Shown here one piece after another: positions 7,273 through 15,379 of a DNA stretch of 64,000 bases. The notes beneath the pieces are model-generated. The model saw nothing but the letters and a program-made list of their open reading frames with translations, did no database searches and was not told where the DNA came from. A program made the position numbers and the translations under genes. How positions within the stretch are numbered: position 1 is the first letter of the stretch; every line of letters begins with the position of its first letter. This DNA comes from DASTDH01 sp035601575 (lineage in GTDB: Bacteria > Verrucomicrobiota > Verrucomicrobiia > Chthoniobacterales > JAFAMB01), in the NCBI GenBank assembly GCA_035601575.1, contig DATNNZ010000462.1, forward strand, positions 1 through 64,000, read 5' to 3'.

Positions 7273-8751
7273 TCAATTAGGTTGAAGAATTAAGAATGAT
7301 CTCTGGCGGTTTCGGGTCAGACCGACAACGACCGGTTTTGCTGGATCAAGTTGGCTGGTGATTTGAGCAAATGCCTGAGAATTGGGAGTTGGTTGTCGGT
7401 TCACCTCCTCAATCACGTCGCCGACGCGCAAATCTTGTCCGTTCGACGCCTCTGGATCTACCTGTATGACGATGACGCCTTTGACGTACTCAGGAACGTT
7501 CGCCTCAGCACGTAACCGTGGATTTAAATCGTTAATCTCGACGCCGGCAAATACCCGGCCGGAACTCGGGTCGGGACTGTTTCCCGGGTTGCTCTGGGTA
7601 GCAAGTTCGGCCGGTTGCTCGGCGACCTGAGCTCTGATCGACATCTTTTTGCCGTCACGAGAAAGTGCGACCGTAAGAGTCGAACCGATATCCGCGTCCG
7701 AAATCTGATTGCCGAGTGAGAGGGTATCCTTGATATCGTGGTTGTTGATCTTCTGGATTACATCGCCTCGAATGATTCCCGCTTTTTCTGCCGGAGACCC
7801 TCTCGTAACATCGGTAACTAAGGCCCCAGTGTTACCGTCCAATTTGAATTGTTCTGCGATTTCTTTTGTCACTGGCTGGACGCTGACGCCAAGGTACCCG
7901 CGTATTACCCTTCCTTTTTCGACGAAGTTCTTAATCGCACGCTTTACCACGTTGGCGGGGATCGCAAACCCGATACCCTGGTTACCGCCAGATTCGGAAT
8001 AGATTGCAGTATTAATTCCGACGACCTCTCCTTTGATGTTGACCAAAGGACCGCCCGAATTGCCCGGGTTGATCGCAGTATCGGTTTGGAAGAATTCCAG
8101 CGAGCTTTCGCTGATCGCCCGACGATTTTTCGCGCTAATTATTCCCTGGCTGACACTCTCCTCTAGCCCGAACGGATTGCCGATCGCAAAAACTACTTGA
8201 CCCACTTTCACCAAATCGGAATCGGCCAGAGGCAAAGGAGTGAGCTTCGGCAAATCGATCTTCAGTACCGCTAGATCAAGTTGGCTATCGGTGCCGATCA
8301 CCTTGGCTTTCGCCTGACGTCCATCGTTCAGTTCCACCACAATGTCGTCGGTGCCGTTGACGACGTGATTATTCGTCACGATGTGGCCTTCCTGCGAGAC
8401 AATCACGCCAGAGCCAAGAGAGGTGACTTGTTGCTCGGTCGGATTCCGACGCTGAGAACGACCGCCAAAGAAATATTCCAAAGGATCCGACCATTGCCGC
8501 TGCACCACCGTTTTCATCGTGGTGATGCTGACCACGCTGGGCACTACGGTATCAGCAAGACGCGTGTATTCTTCGTTGAGGCGTTCTAGCAGGGGGACCG
8601 ATCCAAGCTCGATCTTTGGTTGACCGGCCGGCGTAAATTTTTCAGTCTTTACGTCGACAGCGCCGAACTGTCTGGCCTGCCAGACGTAAATCAACGAAAT
8701 GACCAGCGCCAGCAGGAGCACAAAGACGAGAAACTTGAGAAAGCTCTTCAT
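7273..8751 (-). CDS. HtrA/Deg periplasmic serine protease
   Basis: A 492-residue protein with an N-terminal hydrophobic segment (residues 3-24, signal peptide or anchor), a trypsin-like protease domain and two PDZ domains. The catalytic triad is visible: His129 (VTNNHVV), Asp159 (SQLDLAVLKID) and Ser232 (NPGNSGGPLV). The two PDZ modules (about residues 285-370 and 400-485) match DegP/DegQ rather than the single-PDZ DegS. Role: quality control of unfolded envelope proteins. The gene starts 14 bp after recG ends and is probably co-transcribed with it. Which of DegP, DegQ or MucD it equates to cannot be decided. Confidence 0.93.
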   Translation of the reverse strand: MKSFLKFLVFVLLLALVISLIYVWQARQFGAVDVKTEKFTPAGQPKIELGSVPLLERLNEEYTRLADTVVPSVVSITTMKTVVQRQWSDPLEYFFGGRSQRRNPTEQQVTSLGSGVIVSQEGHIVTNNHVVNGTDDIVVELNDGRQAKAKVIGTDSQLDLAVLKIDLPKLTPLPLADSDLVKVGQVVFAIGNPFGLEESVSQGIISAKNRRAISESSLEFFQTDTAINPGNSGGPLVNIKGEVVGINTAIYSESGGNQGIGFAIPANVVKRAIKNFVEKGRVIRGYLGVSVQPVTKEIAEQFKLDGNTGALVTDVTRGSPAEKAGIIRGDVIQKINNHDIKDTLSLGNQISDADIGSTLTVALSRDGKKMSIRAQVAEQPAELATQSNPGNSPDPSSGRVFAGVEINDLNPRLRAEANVPEYVKGVIVIQVDPEASNGQDLRVGDVIEEVNRQPTPNSQAFAQITSQLDPAKPVVVGLTRNRQRSFLILQPN

Positions 8752-8765
8752 GTTACGGCTGCACC

Positions 8766-10808
8766 CTAGTTAGCTAAATTTGCGGCCCTTTTTCCACTCT
8801 CAAATATCATACGCCGAAAACGGACGTTTGCAGGCGTTAGCAGATCTGGGTCTTGGTCGAGAATAACGCGGGCAATGCCCCGGGCTTCATCGATCAGGTG
8901 TCCGTCTCTAAGCAGGTCGGCCAATCGGAGGGGCGGAAGACCGCTCTGTTCGGTGCCCAGGAGATCGCCCGGACCACGAAACCGAAGATCGGCCTCTGCG
9001 ATTTCGAATCCATTGTCGCTTTGCTCTAGAATTCGCAGCTTGGCCAACGGTACCGGGTCGTCGCTATCGGTCAGGAGCACACAGTAGCTCTGGTGATTGC
9101 TACGCCCGATGCGTCCCCTCAACTGATGAAGTTGTGCCAGACCGAAACGCTCCGCATTCTCGATCAGCATGACGGTGGCATTGGGTACGTCCACACCGAC
9201 TTCGATGACGGTGGTCGAGATCAATACTTCAACTTCTCCCGCTCGAAAACGGGCCATTACCGATTCCTTCTCTTCTGGAGTCAATCGCCCGTGAAGTAAA
9301 CCGCACGCAGCCGGAGCCAGGAGCTTGCTCCAGCGAGTAAATTCGGTGGTTGCCGCTTTGACGCTCAGCGATTCCGATTCCTCAATGACCGGGTAAATAA
9401 TATAGACCTGACGGCCGGCTTTCAGCCGCTCTTGCAGAAACGCGGTCGCCTCCGGGAGCTTGGCTGTAGATCTCACTCGCGTGATTACCGGCCGGCGGCC
9501 AGCCGGCTTTTCATTGAGGATCGAAACATCGAGATCGCCGTATACCGTCATCGCCAGCGTGCGGGGGATGGGCGTTGCCGTCATCACTAGCAGGTCAGGC
9601 ACGGGCGTTCTCTGCACCAGTCGCGCACGCTGGAGGACGCCGAATTTATGCTGCTCATCGATAACGACCAGCCCTAGCCGGCAAAAAGAGTCGGCATCGT
9701 AGAGCAAAGCATGGGTACCGACGATGGCATCGGCTTCTCCCTCGAGAGGGAGAAAGGTTTCTTCTTTTCGCACGCTGGTCCGCAAAGCGAGCTTGACACC
9801 CAGCGGCTGGAGCCATTCGGTCAACCCTCGATAGTGTTGTTCGGCAAGCACTTGAGTAGGGGCCATCAGCGCTGCCTGGAACCCAGCTTCGATGACCGAC
9901 AGCATCGCAGTCACCGCGACGAATGTTTTCCCTGAGCCAACGTCGCCCTGCAAAAGACGGGCCATCGGTCGAGGTGCAGCCAGGTCGCGATGAATCTCAT
10001 CCATCGTTCGGAGTTGCGCTTTGGTTGGTTCAAAGAGTAACCGGTCGAGAAACTTCGCGAGGATCTTTCCGGTTCCCACGTGGGATTCTCCGGCTCCGCT
10101 CAGAGCAGTCCGGCGCCGTTGTTCCACCACCAACTGCATCCCGACCAACTCGGCCAGGGCCAAGGTTTGGCGCGATTTTTCGAGTTCCTCCCAAGATCCG
10201 GGAAAATGGAGTTGCCGGAGGGCCGACCGCAGCGAAGCAACATAGCCAGGCAAAACCGCCCGGTCCGAGATAGTTTCCAGTTGCTCAACGCTGCGGTATA
10301 AGCATTCTCGCAGCGCTCGCTGGCGCAGTCCTTCGGTGAGCGGGTAGATGGGCGTAATCCGGTCGAGATGGATCAGGTTTTCGTCAGTCTCGTCAACAAT
10401 CTCAAATTCCGGGTGGTCGAAATAGATGCGGTTTCGCACCTCTTTGGGACGACCGAAAAGAACCACTGTCTGACCCGCTGCTAGCATCCGCTGTACATAA
10501 TACTGGTTAAACCAGCGACAGGTGACCCGACCGCTCAACGCCGTGCCGCTACTTTCCTCTACCGTCGCCTCGACAACCTTCCGTCTCGCAAAGTAGCGGC
10601 CGGTTATTTTGGTGATGACTCCTCGGATGCAGGTGGGCGTTTCGGAACTCGCAGTCGGAAACCGGCCGAATCGAGAGCGATCTTCGTGGCGACGGGGATA
10701 ATGTTCGAGGAGGTCCCACCAAGTTTCGATTCCGAGCCTCGACAAACCTCGGTTAAGTGATGGATTGACCCAGGCGAGTTCTCGAATCGGAGTTTCTAAA
10801 GGATCCAT
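8766..10808 (-). CDS. recG: ATP-dependent DNA helicase RecG
   Basis: A 680-residue protein with the RecG architecture: an N-terminal wedge/OB domain (TCIRGVITKITGRYFARRK), a Walker A motif LLQGDVGSGKTFVA, a DEQH box (VVIDEQHKFGV), helicase C motifs (TATPIPRTLAMTVYGDLDVS, and QLHQLRGRIGRS), and the C-terminal RecG tail. RecG remodels stalled forks and branches Holliday junctions. The ATG at 10808 (MDPLETPIRELAWV) was chosen; the open frame continues 55 codons upstream without conserved sequence. It lies downstream of recJ (195 bp gap) and immediately upstream of the Deg protease. Confidence 0.95.
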   Translation of the reverse strand: MDPLETPIRELAWVNPSLNRGLSRLGIETWWDLLEHYPRRHEDRSRFGRFPTASSETPTCIRGVITKITGRYFARRKVVEATVEESSGTALSGRVTCRWFNQYYVQRMLAAGQTVVLFGRPKEVRNRIYFDHPEFEIVDETDENLIHLDRITPIYPLTEGLRQRALRECLYRSVEQLETISDRAVLPGYVASLRSALRQLHFPGSWEELEKSRQTLALAELVGMQLVVEQRRRTALSGAGESHVGTGKILAKFLDRLLFEPTKAQLRTMDEIHRDLAAPRPMARLLQGDVGSGKTFVAVTAMLSVIEAGFQAALMAPTQVLAEQHYRGLTEWLQPLGVKLALRTSVRKEETFLPLEGEADAIVGTHALLYDADSFCRLGLVVIDEQHKFGVLQRARLVQRTPVPDLLVMTATPIPRTLAMTVYGDLDVSILNEKPAGRRPVITRVRSTAKLPEATAFLQERLKAGRQVYIIYPVIEESESLSVKAATTEFTRWSKLLAPAACGLLHGRLTPEEKESVMARFRAGEVEVLISTTVIEVGVDVPNATVMLIENAERFGLAQLHQLRGRIGRSNHQSYCVLLTDSDDPVPLAKLRILEQSDNGFEIAEADLRFRGPGDLLGTEQSGLPPLRLADLLRDGHLIDEARGIARVILDQDPDLLTPANVRFRRMIFESGKRAANLAN

Positions 10809-11003
10809 TGGCTTTTTAGCAGTCCAGCGTCTCTTACCTCCTCCGCAGTGCCCTGGCCGCGAAGTAGAGTGGCTCTCGTCCGGCAGACGCCGGTCAGTTG
10901 GCTGTTTTTCAAGACCGTCCTCCTTCCATCCGTCCGGCTGGGACCGCCCTGCAGAGGCCCATTTTGATCGCAACGAAGCACATGTTATTTCGCGGACAGG
11001 ACA

Positions 11004-12701
11004 CTAGCAAGAAGAGCGAATCGCTTCGATCTGCAGTTGCAATTCGAGACGGTCCTGGAACCGATTAGCTTCTAAGAAGAACGCGATATCCCAAGGCGGC
11101 GGCGGGACCGGGATATTTCCAACTCCAAAGTGAATGGCCCGAAGCAGCCTTCCGTCGTGGCGGATGCTGAACACCCGATGTTTTTCTTTCAGGAGGCGGT
11201 GCTCTCCACCAGGCTCGGCGCCCCGCAAGCAGAACAGTGGCGCTGGATTACCGATCCCGAACGGCTGGAGTCGTTCGTATCCGGTCAAAAATTCAAAATT
11301 CAAATCCCGGCCGGAAACTACTGCGTCAATGATATACTTGGGAGTTAACAGATCTCTGGTTAAACTTTCTCGCGCCGCCGCCAAAAACATTTCAGTAAAC
11401 GACGCGAGCCGGTCGAATTGCAATGTGACTCCGGCCGCCATCTCGTGTCCTCCGAATTGAGTTAATTCTCCATCGCAGGCCTCTAGAGCGCGTACGAGCG
11501 AAAAGCCAGGGATGCTGCGACCGCTACCTTTTCCGATTCCATCCTCGTCGAAGCCGATCACGATCGTTGGACGATGGAAATGCCGCATCAATCGAGATGC
11601 GACAATGCCTACCACGCCGGGGTGCCAACCGCGCGAACCGACGACGATGGCTGCACATAAAGGATCGAACCGATCAGCCAGAAGCGCGAACGCTTCGTCA
11701 ACCGTAGCCTGCTCGACTGCTTGCCTTTCTCGATTCTGCCGATCGAGCGATTCGGCCAGCTGGTCCGCTTCGCTAGCGTTCTCGGTCAATAAAAGGTCCA
11801 GCGCTTCTTGAGCGGCACCGATTCGGCCGGCCGCGTTAAGACGCGGCCCGATTCGAAATGCGACTTCGGTGGCTTTTATGGGGCCCTCGACTGCTGTCCG
11901 TTGGATAAGAGCGCGCAAACCGATCCATCGACTGGAAGCGAGCCGTTTGAGTCCGTGGTAGACCAGCGTTCGGTTTTCACCGATTAATGGGGCCAGATCC
12001 GCTATCGTCCCGATTGCGATTAGGTCGAGGAAATCCTTCAGATCGACTTCGGCCAGCCTGCGTTCTTTGAGCAAACCGTGACAAAGTTTGAAAACGAGAC
12101 CGATCGTACAAAGATAGTGAAAATTCGAACCGGTCTTCGGATTGATGAGAGCCTGACACTTCGGAAGCTGCGATTTTGGCTCGTGATGGTCAATCACGAT
12201 GACGTCTATCCCTCCCGCCTTGATCTTGGCGATTTGCTCGATTGAGGAAGTGCCGCAATCAAGCGCAATGAAAAGTTCCGGCTGAAAAATCTGCAGACAA
12301 CGATTTACCCCTTCGGCGGACAATCCGTAACCTTCGTCGACCCGGTGGGGAAGGAATTGGGCCGGTTCGGCGCCGTATGACCGCAAGACTCGAGTAAGCA
12401 TCGCGATCGAGGTCACCCCATCAACGTCGTAGTCTCCGAAAAGTACGATCCGCTCTTTGCGGTCGATTGCATGCAAAATCCGGTTTACCGCCTCTCGGAT
12501 ACCTGACAATAGAAAAGGATCCGATAGATCCTGCAACCTCGGCTGGAGAAATGTCTTGGCCGTAGCGAGGTCGCCGAACCCAGCCTTGATCAAAAATCGC
12601 GAAAGAGCAATGGGAAGTTGAAGTGCCTCGCCGAGAGCGTGAACATTCGCGTCGGTGTCACCCGGAGGAAATTGCCAGATCCGGTCCGTGTTCGCCCTCA
12701 T
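11004..12701 (-). CDS. recJ: Single-stranded-DNA-specific exonuclease RecJ
   Basis: A 565-residue protein with the DHH phosphoesterase motifs of RecJ: FGDYDVDGVTSIAML near residue 89, ALDCGTSS, VIDHHEP, and the DHHA1 motif GGHEMAAGVTLQ in the second half, followed by an OB-fold C-terminus. Length matches RecJ (about 560-580). It degrades single-stranded DNA 5' to 3' in recombination and mismatch repair. The ATG at 12701 gives the canonical N-terminus (...LPIALSRFLIKAGF). It is followed by recG on the same strand, giving a small repair cluster, and hisF lies 60 bp upstream. Confidence 0.95.
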   Translation of the reverse strand: MRANTDRIWQFPPGDTDANVHALGEALQLPIALSRFLIKAGFGDLATAKTFLQPRLQDLSDPFLLSGIREAVNRILHAIDRKERIVLFGDYDVDGVTSIAMLTRVLRSYGAEPAQFLPHRVDEGYGLSAEGVNRCLQIFQPELFIALDCGTSSIEQIAKIKAGGIDVIVIDHHEPKSQLPKCQALINPKTGSNFHYLCTIGLVFKLCHGLLKERRLAEVDLKDFLDLIAIGTIADLAPLIGENRTLVYHGLKRLASSRWIGLRALIQRTAVEGPIKATEVAFRIGPRLNAAGRIGAAQEALDLLLTENASEADQLAESLDRQNRERQAVEQATVDEAFALLADRFDPLCAAIVVGSRGWHPGVVGIVASRLMRHFHRPTIVIGFDEDGIGKGSGRSIPGFSLVRALEACDGELTQFGGHEMAAGVTLQFDRLASFTEMFLAAARESLTRDLLTPKYIIDAVVSGRDLNFEFLTGYERLQPFGIGNPAPLFCLRGAEPGGEHRLLKEKHRVFSIRHDGRLLRAIHFGVGNIPVPPPPWDIAFFLEANRFQDRLELQLQIEAIRSSC

Positions 12702-12761
12702 TTTCGGATCATTGCGCGAACTTGCCCATCTTCACGGCCGATCGTTTTGTCACTATAGCCT

Positions 12762-13562
12762 CTATCTACCATGCCGCCCGATTCCTACGTCCGACTGGCT
12801 GCTCGGAGGACGAACAAAGAGACCGCGTGCGGTCAAAAAGGATTTCGCATCCGAGACAGTGAACTCCCCAAAATGGAAGATACTGGCCGCCAGCACCGCA
12901 TCGGCTTTCCCGTCGCGCAGCACCAATTCAAGGTGTTCCAGGGTTCCAGCGCCGCCGCTAGCGATAACCGGGATTCGAATCGCAGTGCTAACGGCTGCAG
13001 TGAGTTCCAGATCGTAGCCATCTTTTGTGCCATCCGCATCCATACTGGTTAAGAGGATTTCTCCAGCGCCGAGAGACTCCACTTTTTTTGCCCATTCAAT
13101 CGCATCGAGCGGTGTCGGGTTCCGTCCGCCGTGCGTAAATACGCGCCAGGAACCGTTGCCCTCTTTTTTTGCGTCAATCGCGACCACAATACATTGCACG
13201 CCAAATGTCTCCGCCGCTTCGGAAACCAGCTTTGGATTCTGAATGGCAGCCGTGTTTATACTGACCTTGTCGGCGCCGGCCAATAGCATGTCACGCACAT
13301 CGGTGACACTTCGGATGCCGCCCCCTACGGTCAGCGGCATAAAACATTCATTGGCTGTGCGCTCAACCACGTCAATCATCGTCCTGCGGTGATCAGAAGA
13401 AGCCGTGATATCGAGGAACACGAGCTCATCCGCTCCTTGCCGATTGTATTCCTTAGCGCATTCAACCGGGTCACCCGCATCACGCAATTGCAGGAAACGG
13501 GTTCCTTTAACGACGCGTCCGTCGGTGACGTCGAGGCATGGAATGATTCTTTTGGCCAGCAT
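12762..13562 (-). CDS. hisF: Imidazole glycerol phosphate synthase subunit HisF
   Basis: A 266-residue (beta/alpha)8 protein starting MLAKRIIPCLDVTDGRVVKG. Both catalytic aspartates are in place (Asp11 and Asp130 in IVVAID), as are the phosphate-binding loops (GGGIRS, and ASGGAG). HisF receives ammonia from HisH and makes IGP and AICAR in histidine biosynthesis. It is about 14 residues longer than usual because of a tail (RPPSSQSDVGIGRHGR) that looks like read-through into intergenic DNA. No hisH, hisA or hisI is adjacent, so the his genes are dispersed; a histidinol-phosphatase-like gene is at 45.4 kb. Confidence 0.96.
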   Translation of the reverse strand: MLAKRIIPCLDVTDGRVVKGTRFLQLRDAGDPVECAKEYNRQGADELVFLDITASSDHRRTMIDVVERTANECFMPLTVGGGIRSVTDVRDMLLAGADKVSINTAAIQNPKLVSEAAETFGVQCIVVAIDAKKEGNGSWRVFTHGGRNPTPLDAIEWAKKVESLGAGEILLTSMDADGTKDGYDLELTAAVSTAIRIPVIASGGAGTLEHLELVLRDGKADAVLAASIFHFGEFTVSDAKSFLTARGLFVRPPSSQSDVGIGRHGR

Positions 13563-13699
13563 GTGAGCGGTACGCGTAAGTTTAGGTTTCTGTCAACGAT
13601 CCGCAACAATCGGTGCCGAAAATCCTTGCGCGGGTAGGGCTATACAGTCCGGCCCGGCATGTGCGGCGCATGAAGCGTCGCCAGACTATTGGCTCACCC

Positions 13700-13765
13700 G
13701 CCGCTCGCTGTCGCTCGAGCGTGTATCGCCCTGCCGCTCGCTGTTGCTCGGGCCTGTATCGCCCT
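13700..13765. repeat. Tandem duplication of a 33-bp unit
   Basis: Two direct copies (13700-13732 and 13733-13765) differ at three positions. Each starts GCCGCTCGCTGTYGCTCGRG and ends TGTATCGCCCT. The array ends inside the stop codon of the LysR gene (13764-13766). The unit contains CGCTCGCTG-type near-palindromic sequence. Confidence 0.8.
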
Positions 13766-14642
13766 ACCCGCCCGCCAAAAAGCCGATACTTTTCTGCAAC
13801 GTGTTAAACAGAAGACCGCGTAAAAGGTTAACGACCGGCGATTTTTCATTCTGCCTGGAGAGCATATACAACTGGATCGGTGGGAGCACTTTCAAACCAG
13901 CTAGTCGATTGTTCATGGTTAAACCTTTGGGAACCCCGAGTGGGGTCCGAACCGTGACACCGAGCCCAGCCTCCACCGCGGCCCAGGTGCCGGAGAGGCT
14001 TGGACTGGTGAAGGTTCGTCGCCATGGCCGGTCTCCCAGATTCTCCAACGCGGCCGAGCGGAAAGCACATGGCGCTTCGAATAGTACGAGCTTTAGCTCC
14101 TCGTCCGGTTCAGGTGAGCGTTTCCAGATCCAAACCATTGGCAGTTTTCCGACCGGTTGGGCGATGAACGCCTCACCCGGATCGGTGAACCCGAACATAA
14201 GGACCAAATCAAGCCCCCGTCGTTCCAGCGCATGGAGCAGCTCGGTCGAGCGCTCGACGCGTACGTCCAACTCAATTGCAGGATGGGCGCGACTGAATGA
14301 AGCAAGAGCGGAAGGAAGAATTGTTTCGGCGAAATCCTGTAGCATTCCCAACCGGATCTTTCCACGCATCTTCAGTCCGGCGACCGCTTGCACGGCTTCA
14401 TCATTTAGCGCGAGTAGCCGGCGAGCGTATTCTAGGAGAACGAGACCGCCCTCGGTCAGTTGGACGTTGCGACCGGCCTTCTCAAAAAGTTCGACGCCAG
14501 CCAAACCTTCGAGACGCCGCATTTGCAAGCTGATCGCTGACTGAGTACGACCGACTGAATGCGCCGCATCACGAAAGCTCCCCTGATCATGCGCGAGCGT
14601 CAGCGTGCGCAGCAAATCAAGGTCGAATAAAGGCAGATTCAT
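13764..14642 (-). CDS. LysR-family transcriptional regulator
   Basis: A 292-residue protein with an N-terminal winged helix-turn-helix (residues 5-64; GSFRDAAHSVGRTQSAISLQ is the recognition region) and a type-2 periplasmic-binding-like effector domain (from about residue 92). It resembles the LrhA/HexA branch. It is divergent from the DUF4865 gene at 14751 with about 108 bp between them, the normal layout for a LysR regulator and its target, so I infer it controls that gene and itself. An AT-rich dyad lies at its start. The ligand is unknown. The stop codon sits at the edge of a tandem repeat. Confidence 0.9.
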   Translation of the reverse strand: MNLPLFDLDLLRTLTLAHDQGSFRDAAHSVGRTQSAISLQMRRLEGLAGVELFEKAGRNVQLTEGGLVLLEYARRLLALNDEAVQAVAGLKMRGKIRLGMLQDFAETILPSALASFSRAHPAIELDVRVERSTELLHALERRGLDLVLMFGFTDPGEAFIAQPVGKLPMVWIWKRSPEPDEELKLVLFEAPCAFRSAALENLGDRPWRRTFTSPSLSGTWAAVEAGLGVTVRTPLGVPKGLTMNNRLAGLKVLPPIQLYMLSRQNEKSPVVNLLRGLLFNTLQKSIGFLAGG

Positions 14643-14663
14643 ACATGAGAAAAATTAATGTAT
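14641..14663. promoter_or_regulatory. Candidate LysR operator (ATACAT-N11-ATGTAT)
   Basis: A perfect 6-bp dyad with an 11-base spacer contains the T-N11-A geometry typical of LysR boxes. It lies in the AT-rich gap between the divergent LysR and DUF4865 genes, directly at the LysR start codon, where binding would repress lysR. The sequence evidence is the dyad alone. Confidence 0.35.
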
Positions 14664-14750
14664 ATATACCAATAAATTAAAATTGATAACAGATGAACGC
14701 AAGCGTTGATTAGGGCCGTGAGCTATCCAGATTTTTCCAACGCGATTCTG

Positions 14751-15302
14751 ATGCAGTACGAAACACCGTTACCCGATGATTTCGGTATGGAAGGTGTTCG
14801 AACTCGAGTCCGGGAAAAGGCGGGAGTCTTTGATCAGTTGCCCGGAATGTTCGTCAAATTCTATGCCGTCAACGAAAAGACGAACGCTTCTTTAAACGAA
14901 TACTCTTCGATTTATTTGTGGTCGAAGCCCAGCTTCCTTACCGAATTCTTCACCGGCGACTTTTTCGAAAATTATGCCAACGCTTTTGGACGGCCGACTC
15001 CGCGATGGGCATTGGCACATCAGGTAAGCGGAGATTTTCGACAACTCCAACGAACCAGAGCGGCTATTCGACAGACAATCGGAATACCGCGCAAAACGCA
15101 CATTGGGCAGTTTGTGAAGAGTTGGGCAGAGCGACAGAGTAAATCGGACCGTTTGGCTCGGGTCATCGCTCTTGATCCGGTGCGCTGGGAGTTAATCGAC
15201 TTTCAATTCACGGCCGAGCATGTCGCTCACCCGGTGGGAATGAATGCGCATCAATACGACATCGTGCACGTATCGCTGCCCGACGCTGCGCATGACAAAT
15301 AA
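14751..15302 (+). CDS. DUF4865 family protein
   Basis: A protein of about 183 residues resembling DUF4865: it begins MQYETPLPDDFGMEGVRTRV and continues with DQLPGMFVKFYAVNE, an IYLWSKPSFLTEFFTGDFFENYANAFGRP block, and a late VRWELIDFQF segment. Members are small soluble proteins often found next to LysR regulators; a monooxygenase-like alpha/beta-barrel role is sometimes suggested but not established. The ATG at 14751 was chosen because the family starts at this MQY block; GTG 14718 and TTG 14706 are in frame. The TAA stop and the last residues (AHDK) are supplied by a heptamer array. Confidence 0.65.
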   Translation: MQYETPLPDDFGMEGVRTRVREKAGVFDQLPGMFVKFYAVNEKTNASLNEYSSIYLWSKPSFLTEFFTGDFFENYANAFGRPTPRWALAHQVSGDFRQLQRTRAAIRQTIGIPRKTHIGQFVKSWAERQSKSDRLARVIALDPVRWELIDFQFTAEHVAHPVGMNAHQYDIVHVSLPDAAHDK

Positions 15303-15319
15303 CAAATGACAAAAGGCAG
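15292..15319 (+). repeat. 4x7 heptamer array (ATRRCAR family) overlapping the DUF4865 stop
   Basis: Four consecutive heptamers: ATGACAA, ATAACAA, ATGACAA, AAGGCAG. The stop codon TAA (15300-15302) is inside the array. No clear hairpin precedes it, unlike other members of the family. Confidence 0.65.
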
Positions 15320-15379
15320 CCTCGCCTCTCAGCACGTTCGCGCGTCGCTTGCGTTACCGGCGTTTTCTGCTTTTCTTAG

